57,336 nt of DNA from a virus: positions 1 to 57,336 of the IMG/VR virus record IMGVR_UViG_3300045120_000351; one strand, given 5' to 3'. Both the position numbers and the translations under genes were made by a program. Each line of letters begins with the position of its first letter. Position 1 is the stretch's first letter. Below the pieces are notes generated by a model. The model searched no databases and was not told the DNA's origin. It worked only from the letters and a program-made list of their open reading frames with translations. Below are positions 14,337-23,200 of this stretch, piece by piece.

Positions 14337-14537
14337 TCAACGAGGTGCGTGTTCGTGGCAGTAGCACCGGGTGGCTGCCCTGACGCGTGTGGTCTCCCGG
14401 GAGATGTCCGGCACTCTGGTTATGACGATGACATCGGCCGCCTCGCCGCACACGGAGCATCGGTGGCTGGCGTGGAACTCCGCGAGCGCTGCCTCGTGCT
14501 TCGCCTCGGCGGCCGCCTTGCGCTCGGCGCGACTCAT
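14337..14537 (-). CDS. Small Cys-rich protein, 66 aa
   Basis: Last gene of a leftward run. Start overlaps the upstream stop. A basic helix (MSRAERKAAAEAKHEAAL) precedes CSVCGEAADV and CYCHEH, a likely zinc knuckle. Convergent with the rightward operon, with no clear terminator in the six bases between the stops. Confidence 0.65.
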   Translation of the reverse strand: MSRAERKAAAEAKHEAALAEFHASHRCSVCGEAADVIVITRVPDISRETTRVRAATRCYCHEHAPR

Positions 14538-14842
14538 GTCCGATCCTCGATCGGCTCGATCGTGTACGCGGTCAACGGGCGGTTGGGCTTGCCGTCAGTC
14601 CGCAGGGGCACGACGGTCGACTGCGTTTGCCAGCATTCCATGACTGCGCCGATGCTATCGAACCGCATCGCCTCGCTGCGTTTCTTCGTCATGACGAGGG
14701 AGCCGCGCCCGCCGTTGGCATTGGCATCGAACGATTGGAGCCAGGAGGTTTTAAGGCGGCCTGCAGCGACATCTGCCATGTGCCGCACCTTGTCGGCCTC
14801 AGACGCTATGAGATCGTCAGTGATCCGCATGAGCCACATCAT
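14534..14842 (-). CDS. Hypothetical protein, 102 aa
   Basis: I use the first ATG of an ATGATG pair (14840-14842), which overlaps the upstream stop. The product (MMWLMRITDDLIASEADKVR) is mixed alpha/beta with a basic middle. No family recognised. Confidence 0.65.
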   Translation of the reverse strand: MMWLMRITDDLIASEADKVRHMADVAAGRLKTSWLQSFDANANGGRGSLVMTKKRSEAMRFDSIGAVMECWQTQSTVVPLRTDGKPNRPLTAYTIEPIEDRT

Positions 14843-15189
14843 GTCGGCCGTGTCGGCTTGAATGTGATGGCGCCGGTGACCGGGTCCGTGCTGACCGGCC
14901 GCAAATACCCGCAGCACACCGCGCACATGATCATCGATGCCTCATCGAGGCGCTTGGCCACACCGTCGTGTAGCTGGAGCGCCAGGCGCCTCATGTAGTC
15001 CCGGGCCTCGGGGATCTCCCAGATCTCGCGCGGATCCTCATCGTAGCCCTCGAGCGCGAGGGAGATCGGCCCCACGGTCCTGGTCCGCAGCTGGTCGTTT
15101 AGCAGGGTGATGGCGTCGGTCAGCGCCTGGTCTGAAAGGCTGTCCTTACTGCCGACGACGCAGAAAAAGACGGTTGGCTCAGGCGTCAC
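14839..15189 (-). CDS. Hypothetical protein with C-terminal Cys pair, 116 aa
   Basis: GTG start at 15187-15189 overlaps the upstream stop (GTGA). First half is beta/alpha (TVFFCVVGSKDSLSDQALTD). The C-terminus contains MIMCAVCCGYLRPV, a possible half zinc site. Unknown function. Confidence 0.65.
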   Translation of the reverse strand: MTPEPTVFFCVVGSKDSLSDQALTDAITLLNDQLRTRTVGPISLALEGYDEDPREIWEIPEARDYMRRLALQLHDGVAKRLDEASMIMCAVCCGYLRPVSTDPVTGAITFKPTRPT

Positions 15190-15482
15190 GCCATCCCTCC
15201 GCGCTTTGCCAGATCGGGAAAGCCCGCCCGCGACTGGGCAAGCTGCGCCAGCGCGAGCTCGCGACGCTCTTCCGGCGACAGGCGCTCGAGCTCCGCCGCT
15301 GTCATGTGGCGCCACGCGTCGCCCTCCAGGATGTAGGGCATGCCGCAGTTCATGCAGACCGCGATGTCCCCCGGAATTGGGGGTTGAGGGGGCCCATCGG
15401 CTGGCGATGCGGCGTCCATCAGGTATCCGCACCGGCTACACAGCCAGGGGCGGAACCGGGTGACTTCGGACGGGTCAGGCAT
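15186..15482 (-). CDS. Zinc-ribbon hypothetical protein, 98 aa
   Basis: Start at 15480-15482 (MPDPSEVTRFRPW), overlapping the upstream gene by eight bases. Two C-x2-C pairs (CSRCGYL and CMNCGMPY) frame a Pro-rich loop, a classic ribbon. A charged helical tail (LERLSPEERRELALAQLAQ) follows. Confidence 0.65.
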   Translation of the reverse strand: MPDPSEVTRFRPWLCSRCGYLMDAASPADGPPQPPIPGDIAVCMNCGMPYILEGDAWRHMTAAELERLSPEERRELALAQLAQSRAGFPDLAKRGGMA

Positions 15483-15669
15483 CTTTGAGGTGCCAGTGCA
15501 GGTCCACGAAGTTGGTCGCGGCCGAGGTGATGCCGTTCCCATAGCGGACGAACGCGAAGAGCTCGTTGTAGCTCGTCAGCACGCCGACTTCGATCTTACG
15601 GCCGGGGAAGTCGCCCTGCTCGCAGTACACGACGATGCGGCCGAGGTCTGCCTGGGTGGGCGCAATCAT
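15475..15669 (-). CDS. Small beta-rich hypothetical protein, 64 aa
   Basis: Start overlaps the upstream stop (ATGA). The sequence (GRIVVYCEQGDFPGRKIEVG, then ELFAFVRYGNG) resembles small SH3-like beta barrels found in phage accessory regions. No function assigned. Confidence 0.6.
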   Translation of the reverse strand: MIAPTQADLGRIVVYCEQGDFPGRKIEVGVLTSYNELFAFVRYGNGITSAATNFVDLHWHLKDA

Positions 15670-15914
15670 CGCCAGGGTTCCGATCGACTAGGGAACTCCA
15701 GATCGTAGGCGGCGACCATAGCCTCGACGTCGCCCAGTGGCACCGGCAGTTCGGGTAGCGCGCCCAACCTGCCCGGGATCGCCCGCGTGCAAATCTCGAG
15801 CGCCTCCTCGTGCGTGTAGCGCCCCGCCCGCGCCAGGCTGCGGACGTAGCCACAGCGCTCGGGGCCCCACCAGCCCGAGTGCTGCACCGACCACACCAGA
15901 TACAAATCGGTCAT
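15666..15914 (-). CDS. Small hypothetical protein, 82 aa
   Basis: ATGA overlap upstream. Aromatic N-terminus (LYLVWSVQHSGWWGPERCGY) followed by YTHEEALEICTRA. This pattern is common among short phage proteins that act on unknown targets. Confidence 0.65.
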   Translation of the reverse strand: MTDLYLVWSVQHSGWWGPERCGYVRSLARAGRYTHEEALEICTRAIPGRLGALPELPVPLGDVEAMVAAYDLEFPSRSEPWR

Positions 15915-16162
15915 TGCTTGCGCAGCCTCTGCAGGATCTCTCGTTCATTGTGCGGGATCAGCCGCCGGACGGTCTCCATGTGCATCACGAGAAGCTCCTC
16001 GCGCAGCACTGCGGATTGCTTGGTGTCGCCTCCGACGACATGCGAGGCGAGGTATGTCGCTAAGAGATCGGCCAGGACCACGCCAACGATCTCCGGTGGG
16101 TTTCCGGCCAGGATCGGATGGATCTCAGCGATCAACCGCCGCGCCAGGTCTTCGTCTTCCAT
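15911..16162 (-). CDS. Small hypothetical protein, 83 aa
   Basis: First gene after a strong terminator, so it may have its own promoter or be reached by read-through. Helical (LARRLIAEIHPILAGNPPEI, then YLASHVVGG). Similar in layout to the rightward product at 10898, possibly a distant paralogue. Confidence 0.65.
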   Translation of the reverse strand: MEDEDLARRLIAEIHPILAGNPPEIVGVVLADLLATYLASHVVGGDTKQSAVLREELLVMHMETVRRLIPHNEREILQRLRKQ

Positions 16163-16380
16163 CGGGAACCCCGCAAATGAAAAAGGCTCCGGTCCTCCCG
16201 TTGGGGGCGAGGACCGGAGCCAGTGTAGACTCAGACGTGATCAGAAACATATCACAGCTTGTAGCGCGCGCAACGCGTAAGCGGTACTGACCAGTGGCAG
16301 TCGCCCGCGCCGGGTGTCGTCTGACCTTGCGCGGGGCCGCCGTCTGACCTCACCCCAAAGGGATCTTGGCCGTCAGCCTT
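16163..16380. promoter_or_regulatory. 218-base intergenic region between lysis and accessory genes
   Basis: Contains the terminator at 16180-16221 and, at 16251-16265, a sequence (ATCACAGCTTGTAGC) that partly matches the GTCAC-N5-GTGAC operators. A GTGAT...ATCAC inverted pair overlaps it. No gene and no clear promoter consensus seen in the remainder. Confidence 0.45.
16180..16221 (-). terminator. Rho-independent terminator of the late operon
   Basis: Perfect 13-base arms, GGCTCCGGTCCTC (16185-16197) and GAGGACCGGAGCC (16209-16221), with an 11-base loop. Reading leftward the stem is followed by five U residues. It lies downstream of the holin-like gene and should end late transcripts before the small accessory genes. 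Confidence 0.85.
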
Positions 16381-16632
16381 TCATGGTTTCGTCGGCGCGG
16401 GCGCCGGCACCAGCCCGTGCGGGAGTGCCTCCAAAGGGATGGTCTTGCTGCACGCCTCAAGCAGCGGAACCAGCACGCGCTCGCGGGAGGCGTTCTGGGA
16501 AGACAACAAATAGAATAGCGCTCCGATGTAGATTCCATTGAGGAGCAAGATCAAAAGTAGGCTGCTTGGCAACGCTCCGATCAGCTTATTACTGATGCCC
16601 GCGACCAGGCCGTGTTGCTGCTCTTCGGTCAT
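16381..16632 (-). CDS. Single-span membrane protein, candidate holin or lysis accessory
   Basis: 83 aa. N-terminal ~20 polar residues, one hydrophobic helix (SLLLILLLNGIYIGALFYLL, ~24-43), then a charged Pro-rich tail. Its ATG overlaps the stop of the lysin gene upstream (ATGA), and lysis genes are usually adjacent, so a holin, pinholin or spanin-like role is likely. Family membership cannot be shown by eye. Last gene before the terminator. Confidence 0.6.
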   Translation of the reverse strand: MTEEQQHGLVAGISNKLIGALPSSLLLILLLNGIYIGALFYLLSSQNASRERVLVPLLEACSKTIPLEALPHGLVPAPAPTKP

Positions 16633-17009
16633 GTGAGTGACGCCTCTGTCTCCACGACGCAGTACTGATCACCGTCATCGCATGCGGGGCCAGCGCCGGC
16701 CTTGAAGCGGATGATTCGAGGCGCGGTGGGATGCAACAACCACTGATCAACCACGGAGATTCCGTCGGCGGTCTGCTCGACATACAGAGCGCAATGAGAA
16801 CTTCCGTCCGTTTTGTTATCGTAGCGCCCCGAGGCGTTGAATGTGGCGATGACGCATCCCTTGGGGAGATCGGCCCCCTTCACCCGGATCCCCTGGCGCA
16901 GCTTGCTCGAGTGCGGCACCAGCGGATCGACCAGCTGCACGAGTTGCATGCAATGACCGTTTCCGACCACCTTGCCGATATATTTATGGGTGTCTGCTGC
17001 AACGAACAT
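16629..17009 (-). CDS. BPSL0067-family cysteine amidase, probable endolysin
   Basis: 126 aa. Start fixed by GGAGGCACC before the ATG at 17007-17009. Features of the BPSL0067 family (NlpC/P60-like fold): YIGKVVGNGHCMQLVQ with catalytic Cys20, a KGADLPKGCVIATF segment, GRYDNKTDGSSHCALYV with catalytic His72, and GISVVDQW. Such enzymes cleave amide bonds in peptidoglycan or toxin-type substrates. Placed at the end of the late operon next to a membrane protein, it is the best candidate lysin. It has no signal peptide, so release would need the holin. Confidence 0.8.
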   Translation of the reverse strand: MFVAADTHKYIGKVVGNGHCMQLVQLVDPLVPHSSKLRQGIRVKGADLPKGCVIATFNASGRYDNKTDGSSHCALYVEQTADGISVVDQWLLHPTAPRIIRFKAGAGPACDDGDQYCVVETEASLT

Positions 17010-17018
17010 GGTGCCTCC

Positions 17019-17222
17019 ATGAGTCGACGGAAACAAAAAGTGCGCCGCTCCGACGCCGAGACGCTGGCCAGGCAGGTCAACGACGAGCCGTGGGATCCGC
17101 CGCCAGGGATGGTCAAGGTGGTTTGCTCGGAGTGCGAGTATCTGTTCGCCTCGGACCTCAGGACGCCGCTCTGCCCAGAGTGCAGGAAGCCGCACATCCG
17201 CCACCGTGGGCCTCGGCTTTAG
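17019..17222 (+). CDS. Small zinc-ribbon protein on the opposite strand, 67 aa
   Basis: An isolated rightward gene between two leftward ones. Product starts MSRRKQKVRRSDAETLARQ and has CSECEYLF and LCPECRKPH, a convincing zinc ribbon with a basic N-terminus. Its TAG (17220-17222) overlaps the TAA of the fibre gene, and its start faces the lysin start. No Shine-Dalgarno is visible, which lowers confidence. Confidence 0.55.
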   Translation: MSRRKQKVRRSDAETLARQVNDEPWDPPPGMVKVVCSECEYLFASDLRTPLCPECRKPHIRHRGPRL

Positions 17223-18305
17223 AGCTCGGACATGGCGTCGTAGGTGCCGACGAACTGCCAATTCCCGGTGGCGATGATGGTAGTCTGAACCATCACGTCG
17301 CGAACGCTGAGAGCGGATGCAGTGAACGTGGTGTTCACGTTGAGATTACCTCCCGACGCGGCGACACCGACAGTCGGCGTAGCGCGCATAAGCGTTGGGA
17401 GATTGATGGTCATCCAGAGAGGGACGTTGCCGACGACATTCCCGCCAGCATAACTAAAGTTGCCTCTAATCCGGTAACGCTCGCACAGTGCCTGTTCATC
17501 GAGCCGGAGCTCCCATTGCGACGGCGTGTCGCCGGGTTCAAACATTGGCTTGGAGACAACGGCGCCGGTATTGAATTCGACTGTCACGTTGGTGCCACCG
17601 ACGATGCCGGTGACCGTGATCGGGCTGGCGGCATAAGTGCCAGCGTTGACACGGGCTTGGCCGCTCCCTGTCCAACTCAGGGTATAAGTCCCGCCCTCGA
17701 TATTAGCGCCATCGATGATCTGTTGGATGGTGCCAGCGGTCACGGTGACGGTCGTGGCAGGCCTCGCTGCCGTGAACGTAAGAGTGGCGCCACCCGCGCC
17801 TGTCTTCCATCGATCGAAGATATTGTAGAAGCTGCCGAGGAGATTGGAGCCGCTGATATAATTCCCTTGGTTGATTTGGAAGCCCGAGTTGATCAGGCGA
17901 TTGCGGTGTCCTGAGAGCGGACCCTGGTTCTGCGTCGGCGACGAGATGTCGTAAGGCACCTTGAGTCGGCCGCTCGCCGGGTCGCGGTAGACACTGCGTT
18001 CGCCTGGAATCTCCGGGTAGACGTAAACTGGAAGCGTATTGAAATTGATCTTGGCGGTGGACCCGGCTGATGTCCAAAGCACTGTGTCGCGCGTCAGCGT
18101 GCCTGCGCCAGTGTATGTGCCATACCCCCATTCCTGGCGTGTCATCCGCGATATAGAAGACCTGGCTCCCGCCTGCCCACCATCCTGCAGCGACACCAAA
18201 GGACCATGACAGGCGACCTTTCACAGGTGTGCCGCCGACAGTGAAAGCCCCAGTGCCAGGGGCCGGCACCAATTCTAAAACGAAGTTGCCGATTTTCTCT
18301 GCCAT
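17219..18305 (-). pseudogene. Tail-fibre tip paralogue interrupted by a frameshift
   Basis: Two frames together match the next gene from end to end. The N-terminal part (18305 to ~18138, MAEKIGNFVLELVPAPG, WSFGVAAGW) runs in one frame. At 18135-18138 the phase changes, and QEWGYGTYTGAGTLTRDTVL continues to 17219. Compared with the intact paralogue, about five bases are missing (ACG directly joined to CCAG). The downstream part contains the tip module (RNRLINSGFQINQ, GGTYTLSW, FEPGDTPSQWE, CERYRI). It may be a decayed gene, a sequencing error, or translated from an internal start as a ~325-aa protein. Confidence 0.75.
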
Positions 18306-18318
18306 ATCTTACATCCGA

Positions 18319-19434
18319 TCAGGAAAGCAGTTCGGCAATCGCGGTGTACTGACCGGCGAAGTGCCAATTGCCAATACCGTTGATGGCGGTCTGGACCTGG
18401 ACATCGCGATTGCTGAGAGGGGATGCAGTGTAGATTCCATTTACGTTGGTCGATCCGGTCGATGTAGCGGTGACACTCGGCAGGGCGCGCATGGTCGTCG
18501 GCAAATACATCGTGAACCACAGAGGCGTGTTGGCGATGTTGCTGTAGCCTGCGTACTCGAAATTTCCGACGATGCGATACCGCTCGCACAGCTTCTGCTC
18601 GTTGAGCCGCACCTCCCACTGCGTTGCGACATCGCCGGGTTCAAACTGCGGTTTTGAGACAATGGAAAAGTTGTTGAGTTCGATCTTCACGTCGGTGCCG
18701 GCGATGACGCCGTTGATGGTGAACGGACTGGCGAGGTACGCGCTTGTGACGGTGCCGCTGCCGCCTGTGTAGGTGATGCGTGCGGAGCCTGACCCAGACC
18801 ACGACAAGGTGTAAGTCCCGCCCTCGATATTAGCGCCATCGATGACTTGCTCGACGGTGCCGATGATGGTGACGATGGTGACAGGCTTCTGCGCCGTGAA
18901 GGTAAATCCGCCACCATTCGGCCCGGTCCTCCAGCGGTCGAACAGCGTGTACTGATGCGACGCGAGATTGTTGACGCCGCTGGTGTAGCCATTCTGGTTG
19001 ATCTGGAATCCCGAGTTGATGATCCGGTTGCGATGCCCCGCGAGTTGCCCCTGGTTCTGCGTCGGTGATGCGATGTCGTAAGGCGCTCGCAGCCGGCCGC
19101 TCGCCGGATCGCGGTACACCGAGCGCTCGGCAGGGGTATCGGGATAGACGTACACTGGCTGTGTGAAGTTGAGCTTCGCTGTGCTGCCGGCGCTGGTCCA
19201 CAGCACCGTGTCTCGCGTCAGCGAGCCGGCCGAGTAGGTGCCGAGACCCCACTCCTGCTTCGTCGTGTCATTGGCGAAATACATCACCGACGCTGGCGTG
19301 ACGAACCATCCGGCCGCAACGCCAAATGACCATGGCTGACGCCCGCTGACCGACGGCGTGCTACTGAGCACGAAGTTGCCGCTGCCGGGCGCCGGCACCA
19401 ACTCCACTATCATTGTGCCGACGCGCTCGACCAT
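18319..19434 (-). CDS. Tail fibre / receptor-binding tip protein
   Basis: 371 aa. N-terminal ~95 residues (VELVPAPGSGNF, WSFGVAAGW, TRDTVLWTSAG) are a fibre-base domain shared with the neighbouring paralogue. A linker DPASGRLRAPYDIASPTQNQ follows, then from ~130 the tip module: HRNRIINSGFQINQ, LFDRWRTG, GGTYTLSWSG, FEPGDVATQWE, LCERYRIVGNF. This module recurs in phage fibres and is thought to be a jelly-roll carbohydrate-binding unit. It lies at the distal end of the tail operon after the tail-tip protein, as host-recognition genes do. Confidence 0.8.
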   Translation of the reverse strand: MVERVGTMIVELVPAPGSGNFVLSSTPSVSGRQPWSFGVAAGWFVTPASVMYFANDTTKQEWGLGTYSAGSLTRDTVLWTSAGSTAKLNFTQPVYVYPDTPAERSVYRDPASGRLRAPYDIASPTQNQGQLAGHRNRIINSGFQINQNGYTSGVNNLASHQYTLFDRWRTGPNGGGFTFTAQKPVTIVTIIGTVEQVIDGANIEGGTYTLSWSGSGSARITYTGGSGTVTSAYLASPFTINGVIAGTDVKIELNNFSIVSKPQFEPGDVATQWEVRLNEQKLCERYRIVGNFEYAGYSNIANTPLWFTMYLPTTMRALPSVTATSTGSTNVNGIYTASPLSNRDVQVQTAINGIGNWHFAGQYTAIAELLS

Positions 19435-20210
19435 TACATGCGCTCAGTCAATTGGCCGGACCACGAGCGACGGTCAGCTGTGCCGTATGGAAACTTGATA
19501 TCGGCGGTTGATTTGAGGCGGCCGAATATCGCCTCGCTCGCCATGTTCGCGGACGTGTTGTCCGGCACCACCAGGATGTTGCCGCCGCCAGCTGCAGCAC
19601 GCAGCATCGCGTCGAGCGAAGGCCAGAGCTCGGACGTCGACCTCACGCCCTGCATGTCCAAGTCCCAGCGCCGGCGCTGGTAGCGATAGACCGGGTATTC
19701 CTGCCCGCCGCGTGACACGAGCTCGTCGGTCGTGACGTCGCGGCCGTAGCTGGTGGCGAAGGAAAGCGCCGACAGTGGCGACCACGCCGGGCCCGCGAAT
19801 GCCAGGGCGACGTTGACGAATCCGTCGGGGTTGCCGGCATCGGTGATGGTGACAGTGGCGTAGTCGCCGGTCACGCCGCCGGTGTCGACGACGATCTGGC
19901 CGCTACCGAGCACGGGACCGCTGACCTGGCGCGACCACTGCAGCGAGGCCGGGTTGGTGTAGACGGAGAAAAGCAGCGTCGCGCCGGAGGTAATGTTGGT
20001 GCGAAACAACCCGAGCAGCCGGAAGCTCTGCTGCGTCACCGGTGCAGTGATGGTGAGCACGATGCCGCTGCGGATCGTGGTCTGCCAGCCATCGGCAGCG
20101 GCGCCGCTGTCGCCCTGTATGTTGGTGACGGGAAACGCTGCAGCGGCGTTGTTCGACGTCACCACGCCGCTCTTCACAAAATTTGAGTAGCCCAGGAGTG
20201 CATAGGTCAT
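19434..20210 (-). CDS. Tail-tip associated hypothetical protein, 258 aa
   Basis: Start overlaps the tail-tip gene stop. Beta-rich protein (VLTITAPVTQQSFRLLGLFR, ATVTITDAGNPDGF), ending in a mixed region (YRYQRRRWDLDMQGV, ILVVPDN). The position between tail-tip hub and fibre suggests an adaptor that attaches the fibres. No catalytic motif. Confidence 0.75.
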   Translation of the reverse strand: MTYALLGYSNFVKSGVVTSNNAAAAFPVTNIQGDSGAAADGWQTTIRSGIVLTITAPVTQQSFRLLGLFRTNITSGATLLFSVYTNPASLQWSRQVSGPVLGSGQIVVDTGGVTGDYATVTITDAGNPDGFVNVALAFAGPAWSPLSALSFATSYGRDVTTDELVSRGGQEYPVYRYQRRRWDLDMQGVRSTSELWPSLDAMLRAAAGGGNILVVPDNTSANMASEAIFGRLKSTADIKFPYGTADRRSWSGQLTERM

Positions 20211-23200
20211 ACCAGGAGTCTCAAGGTTATCGACGAGTCCTCAGACTTGTAGCTGTAGCCAACGACCTGGCTCATCACAGTGCCGGTCAGGTCGCCAGCG
20301 TCAGCCGTGATGGAAACCACGTCGCCATATTCGAGCGCGATGCCCACCGTGAATGGCACCACGATGCCGTAGGTTTGGCGCCGCACGCCCCACAGCTTGA
20401 TGTATGTGTCAGCCGCCGCCTGCGCCGACAGCTGCGCGTTCAACACGACGCCGGAGTCGACGATCGAGCCGGAGATGATCGGCGGATCATTGGTGCGCGC
20501 GTTGGCTGAGTAGTTTGCTGGCGCATTCGACTGCGCGATGCTTTGCTCTGTGGCCAGATACTGCTTCCGCGTGGCGTCTACCAACGGGCTGAGATCGGTC
20601 GTTTGGACTGTGTAATTGTCGTTGTAACCAACCCTCATCCTATACGGTATGGGCGAGACGCCGGCAGGCAGCGCGATCGGTGTGATCGAGACGATCGTGC
20701 GGTCGTCGAGCGTAGCCTTGGGAGTGGGATGCGCAGGCAGCGCTGCGATGCAGTATGCGCGCAACAGTCCGTCCCTGCAGGCAACGAGCTTGACGCCGAG
20801 CGGCGCGAGGATGCGCGTGAGGAGCGTGAGCCCGTCGATCGAATCACCCGGAGCGAGGTACAGCGCACAGCCTGCACCAACCGGCGCGGTGGCACCGACG
20901 GCAGCGAGACTGTTGCCGTTCATCGCCAGAAGGCTTGCCGGCACGCCGCACAGCGTCGTCAGCGCGTAAGCCGCGACCGCGAGCGTGTCGGGGCTGACGG
21001 GCGCAGGCGTGCCCGGGAGCGTTGCGCCATTGACGTCACAGGTGATCGCGTAGGTTGGTGTGCTGCCGAGTTGAAAACAGCCGCGCGCCAGGCAGGTCCG
21101 GTAAGAGCCCGAGGGCGTGGAGCCCACGTAGAGATCAGGGACGTCGCCGGCGAATGCCCACCCGCCGCCTTTGCCGCCTTCGTAGAGCGTGGCCAGCTTG
21201 CCGATCGCGCCGTCGCTCACCTGGTAGATTAGGGCGGGCGGATCGATCAGCACCGGCGTGATGTTGTGCGCCGGGCCATACATCGTGATCGTCCCCTGCC
21301 CGCCGCCGATCACCAGCGGCTTCAGTGACCCCGTCAACGCCGTTGTCCCGTCGTACTGGCCGGTCCCGCCATAGGTCGCTCGGACCAGCGGCCGCTCGAG
21401 CCAGTAGGATGCGTCCCGCAGCGGGATCGTGATCTGCGTATCGTCGCTGGTGATGGTGCCAGCAACGCCGTTGAAGGCGGGGACCAGGCTCGCATAGGGC
21501 GGGTCGATCAAGATGTTCCGCGCCGTGTAGAGGTTGTCCGCGTCCCGCACGGCGGGTGTGGTGGCGGGCGGAATGAACGAAGTCATCGCGCCCCTGTCGA
21601 CCTCAAGCTGCCAGCCGCTGGTGTAGACGACGTCGCCGGCGATTTGGGGATAGATGCGCAGCACGAGCACAGGGGCAGTACTGCCGGCCGCGATCGTCGC
21701 CGTGCACGATACCCGCTGCCACTGATCGACCAAGGCCAGGCTGGTGTTGCTGTAGACCGCGTTGGCGACGCCGGTGCCTTCGATGTGGAGATGGCAGAGC
21801 GTTTTGTTGCTCGCCATGGAGGAGGGGATCCAGATCCAGGCAGAAGCCCTGAGTGCCATACCGGTCGAGGGGACCACGCACCCGATCATGCCGGAATTGG
21901 AATCGGTGCCGGTCGTCGTGCGCACATGCTTCCACACTGGTCTTGCCGCATAGACCGCTGGCACGTCTGTCGAGGCCGCGACACCGACACCGGTGATCGG
22001 GCCTGGCACCCCCGTCGACAGGACGTAGTTGGTCGCGGCGAGCTCGTTAAGCGTGACCGGCGCGTCGGTGATGGTGTAGGTCGCCGCCCGCGATACCGGG
22101 CCCGTGGTGGTGGGGACGAAGGAGGACGCCACCGTGCCGCCCTCAAGCTGCGGAGCCATCAGCCGCATGGTGAAGTCGATCGCGGCGCCACTCGCGTAGC
22201 TGATCCACAACGAGGGAGAGAGAGAGCGCGTCGTCGCCTGTGCGGTGACGATCGAAGCGATGCGACGGCTGCGCCAGATGACGTTTGTGTTGAGTGGCTT
22301 CGCGGTCTCTGCGGGGAACGCCAGGAACGCTCCGACGCTGTCGGTCTCCTGCACACCGAGCGTGAAGCTGACGCCGGCCTGCGATCCGGCAATGAACGAG
22401 GCATAGACGCTCACGGTCCAAGCCTGGCTCTGGCAGGCATCGACGCCGGCGCAGAAATGGAGGTTGGTCAGCGTGCTGGTCGCGGTGCCGAAAAACCGGA
22501 TGTCGATGAACTTGTATCCGGTCGTCGCGTCAGTGCCTGTTTGCGTGATCTGCTGCGAGATGCCGCCGCCCAGGTTGACGGACCACCCGTTTGGCAGCGT
22601 CCCAGGCGTGCCCACGACGAGCCCGGTCATGTCCGAGGTGGGTATGTAGTTCACGCCGCCGTCGCCGTGAGTCACGTCGCCAGCGGTCGTGGCGATGTAG
22701 GCTGTCGGCACCGTCCCACGCTCCAGCTGCGGCGCGCAGACGTCGAGCGTGAAGTCGACCGCGCTGCCCGTCGGCCAGTAGAAGATGAGCGAGGGGTTTG
22801 ACGTCGCGAATGGCTGGTTGCCGGTCGCCGGCATATTGGCCGTGCGGAAGAGCCTGGTCAGCGTCGTCGGGAAGCCCGGCAGGATGTTGGGCTGGGCGAC
22901 GCCGACGGCTATCGCGGTCGCATCGTAAAGCACCAGGTAGTGCGTCAGCTGCGTGAGGTTGGCGAACGAGCCGGCGACGAGGGCGACGTAGAGCGACTGC
23001 GCGATCGACTGGCTGTAGAGCAGACCGGACATGCTGCCGGTCGTGCCGTACGATACAGAGCCCGACGTCGCTGTGGTGATTCCGTGGAACCGCAACCGTA
23101 CCACCGTCGCGGCGCCGAGCCCGGGGAGCGTAGCACGGTAGCTCGAGACGTCGGTAGCCAGGCCAGGCACGTTGACGGTCCAGGCGGGCGGCATGGCGCC

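Noticed and set aside
16314-16541. Rightward 75-codon frame opposite the holin-like gene
   Set aside because: Arg/Ala/Pro-rich shadow; the leftward frame has a proper membrane helix and overlaps the lysin stop.
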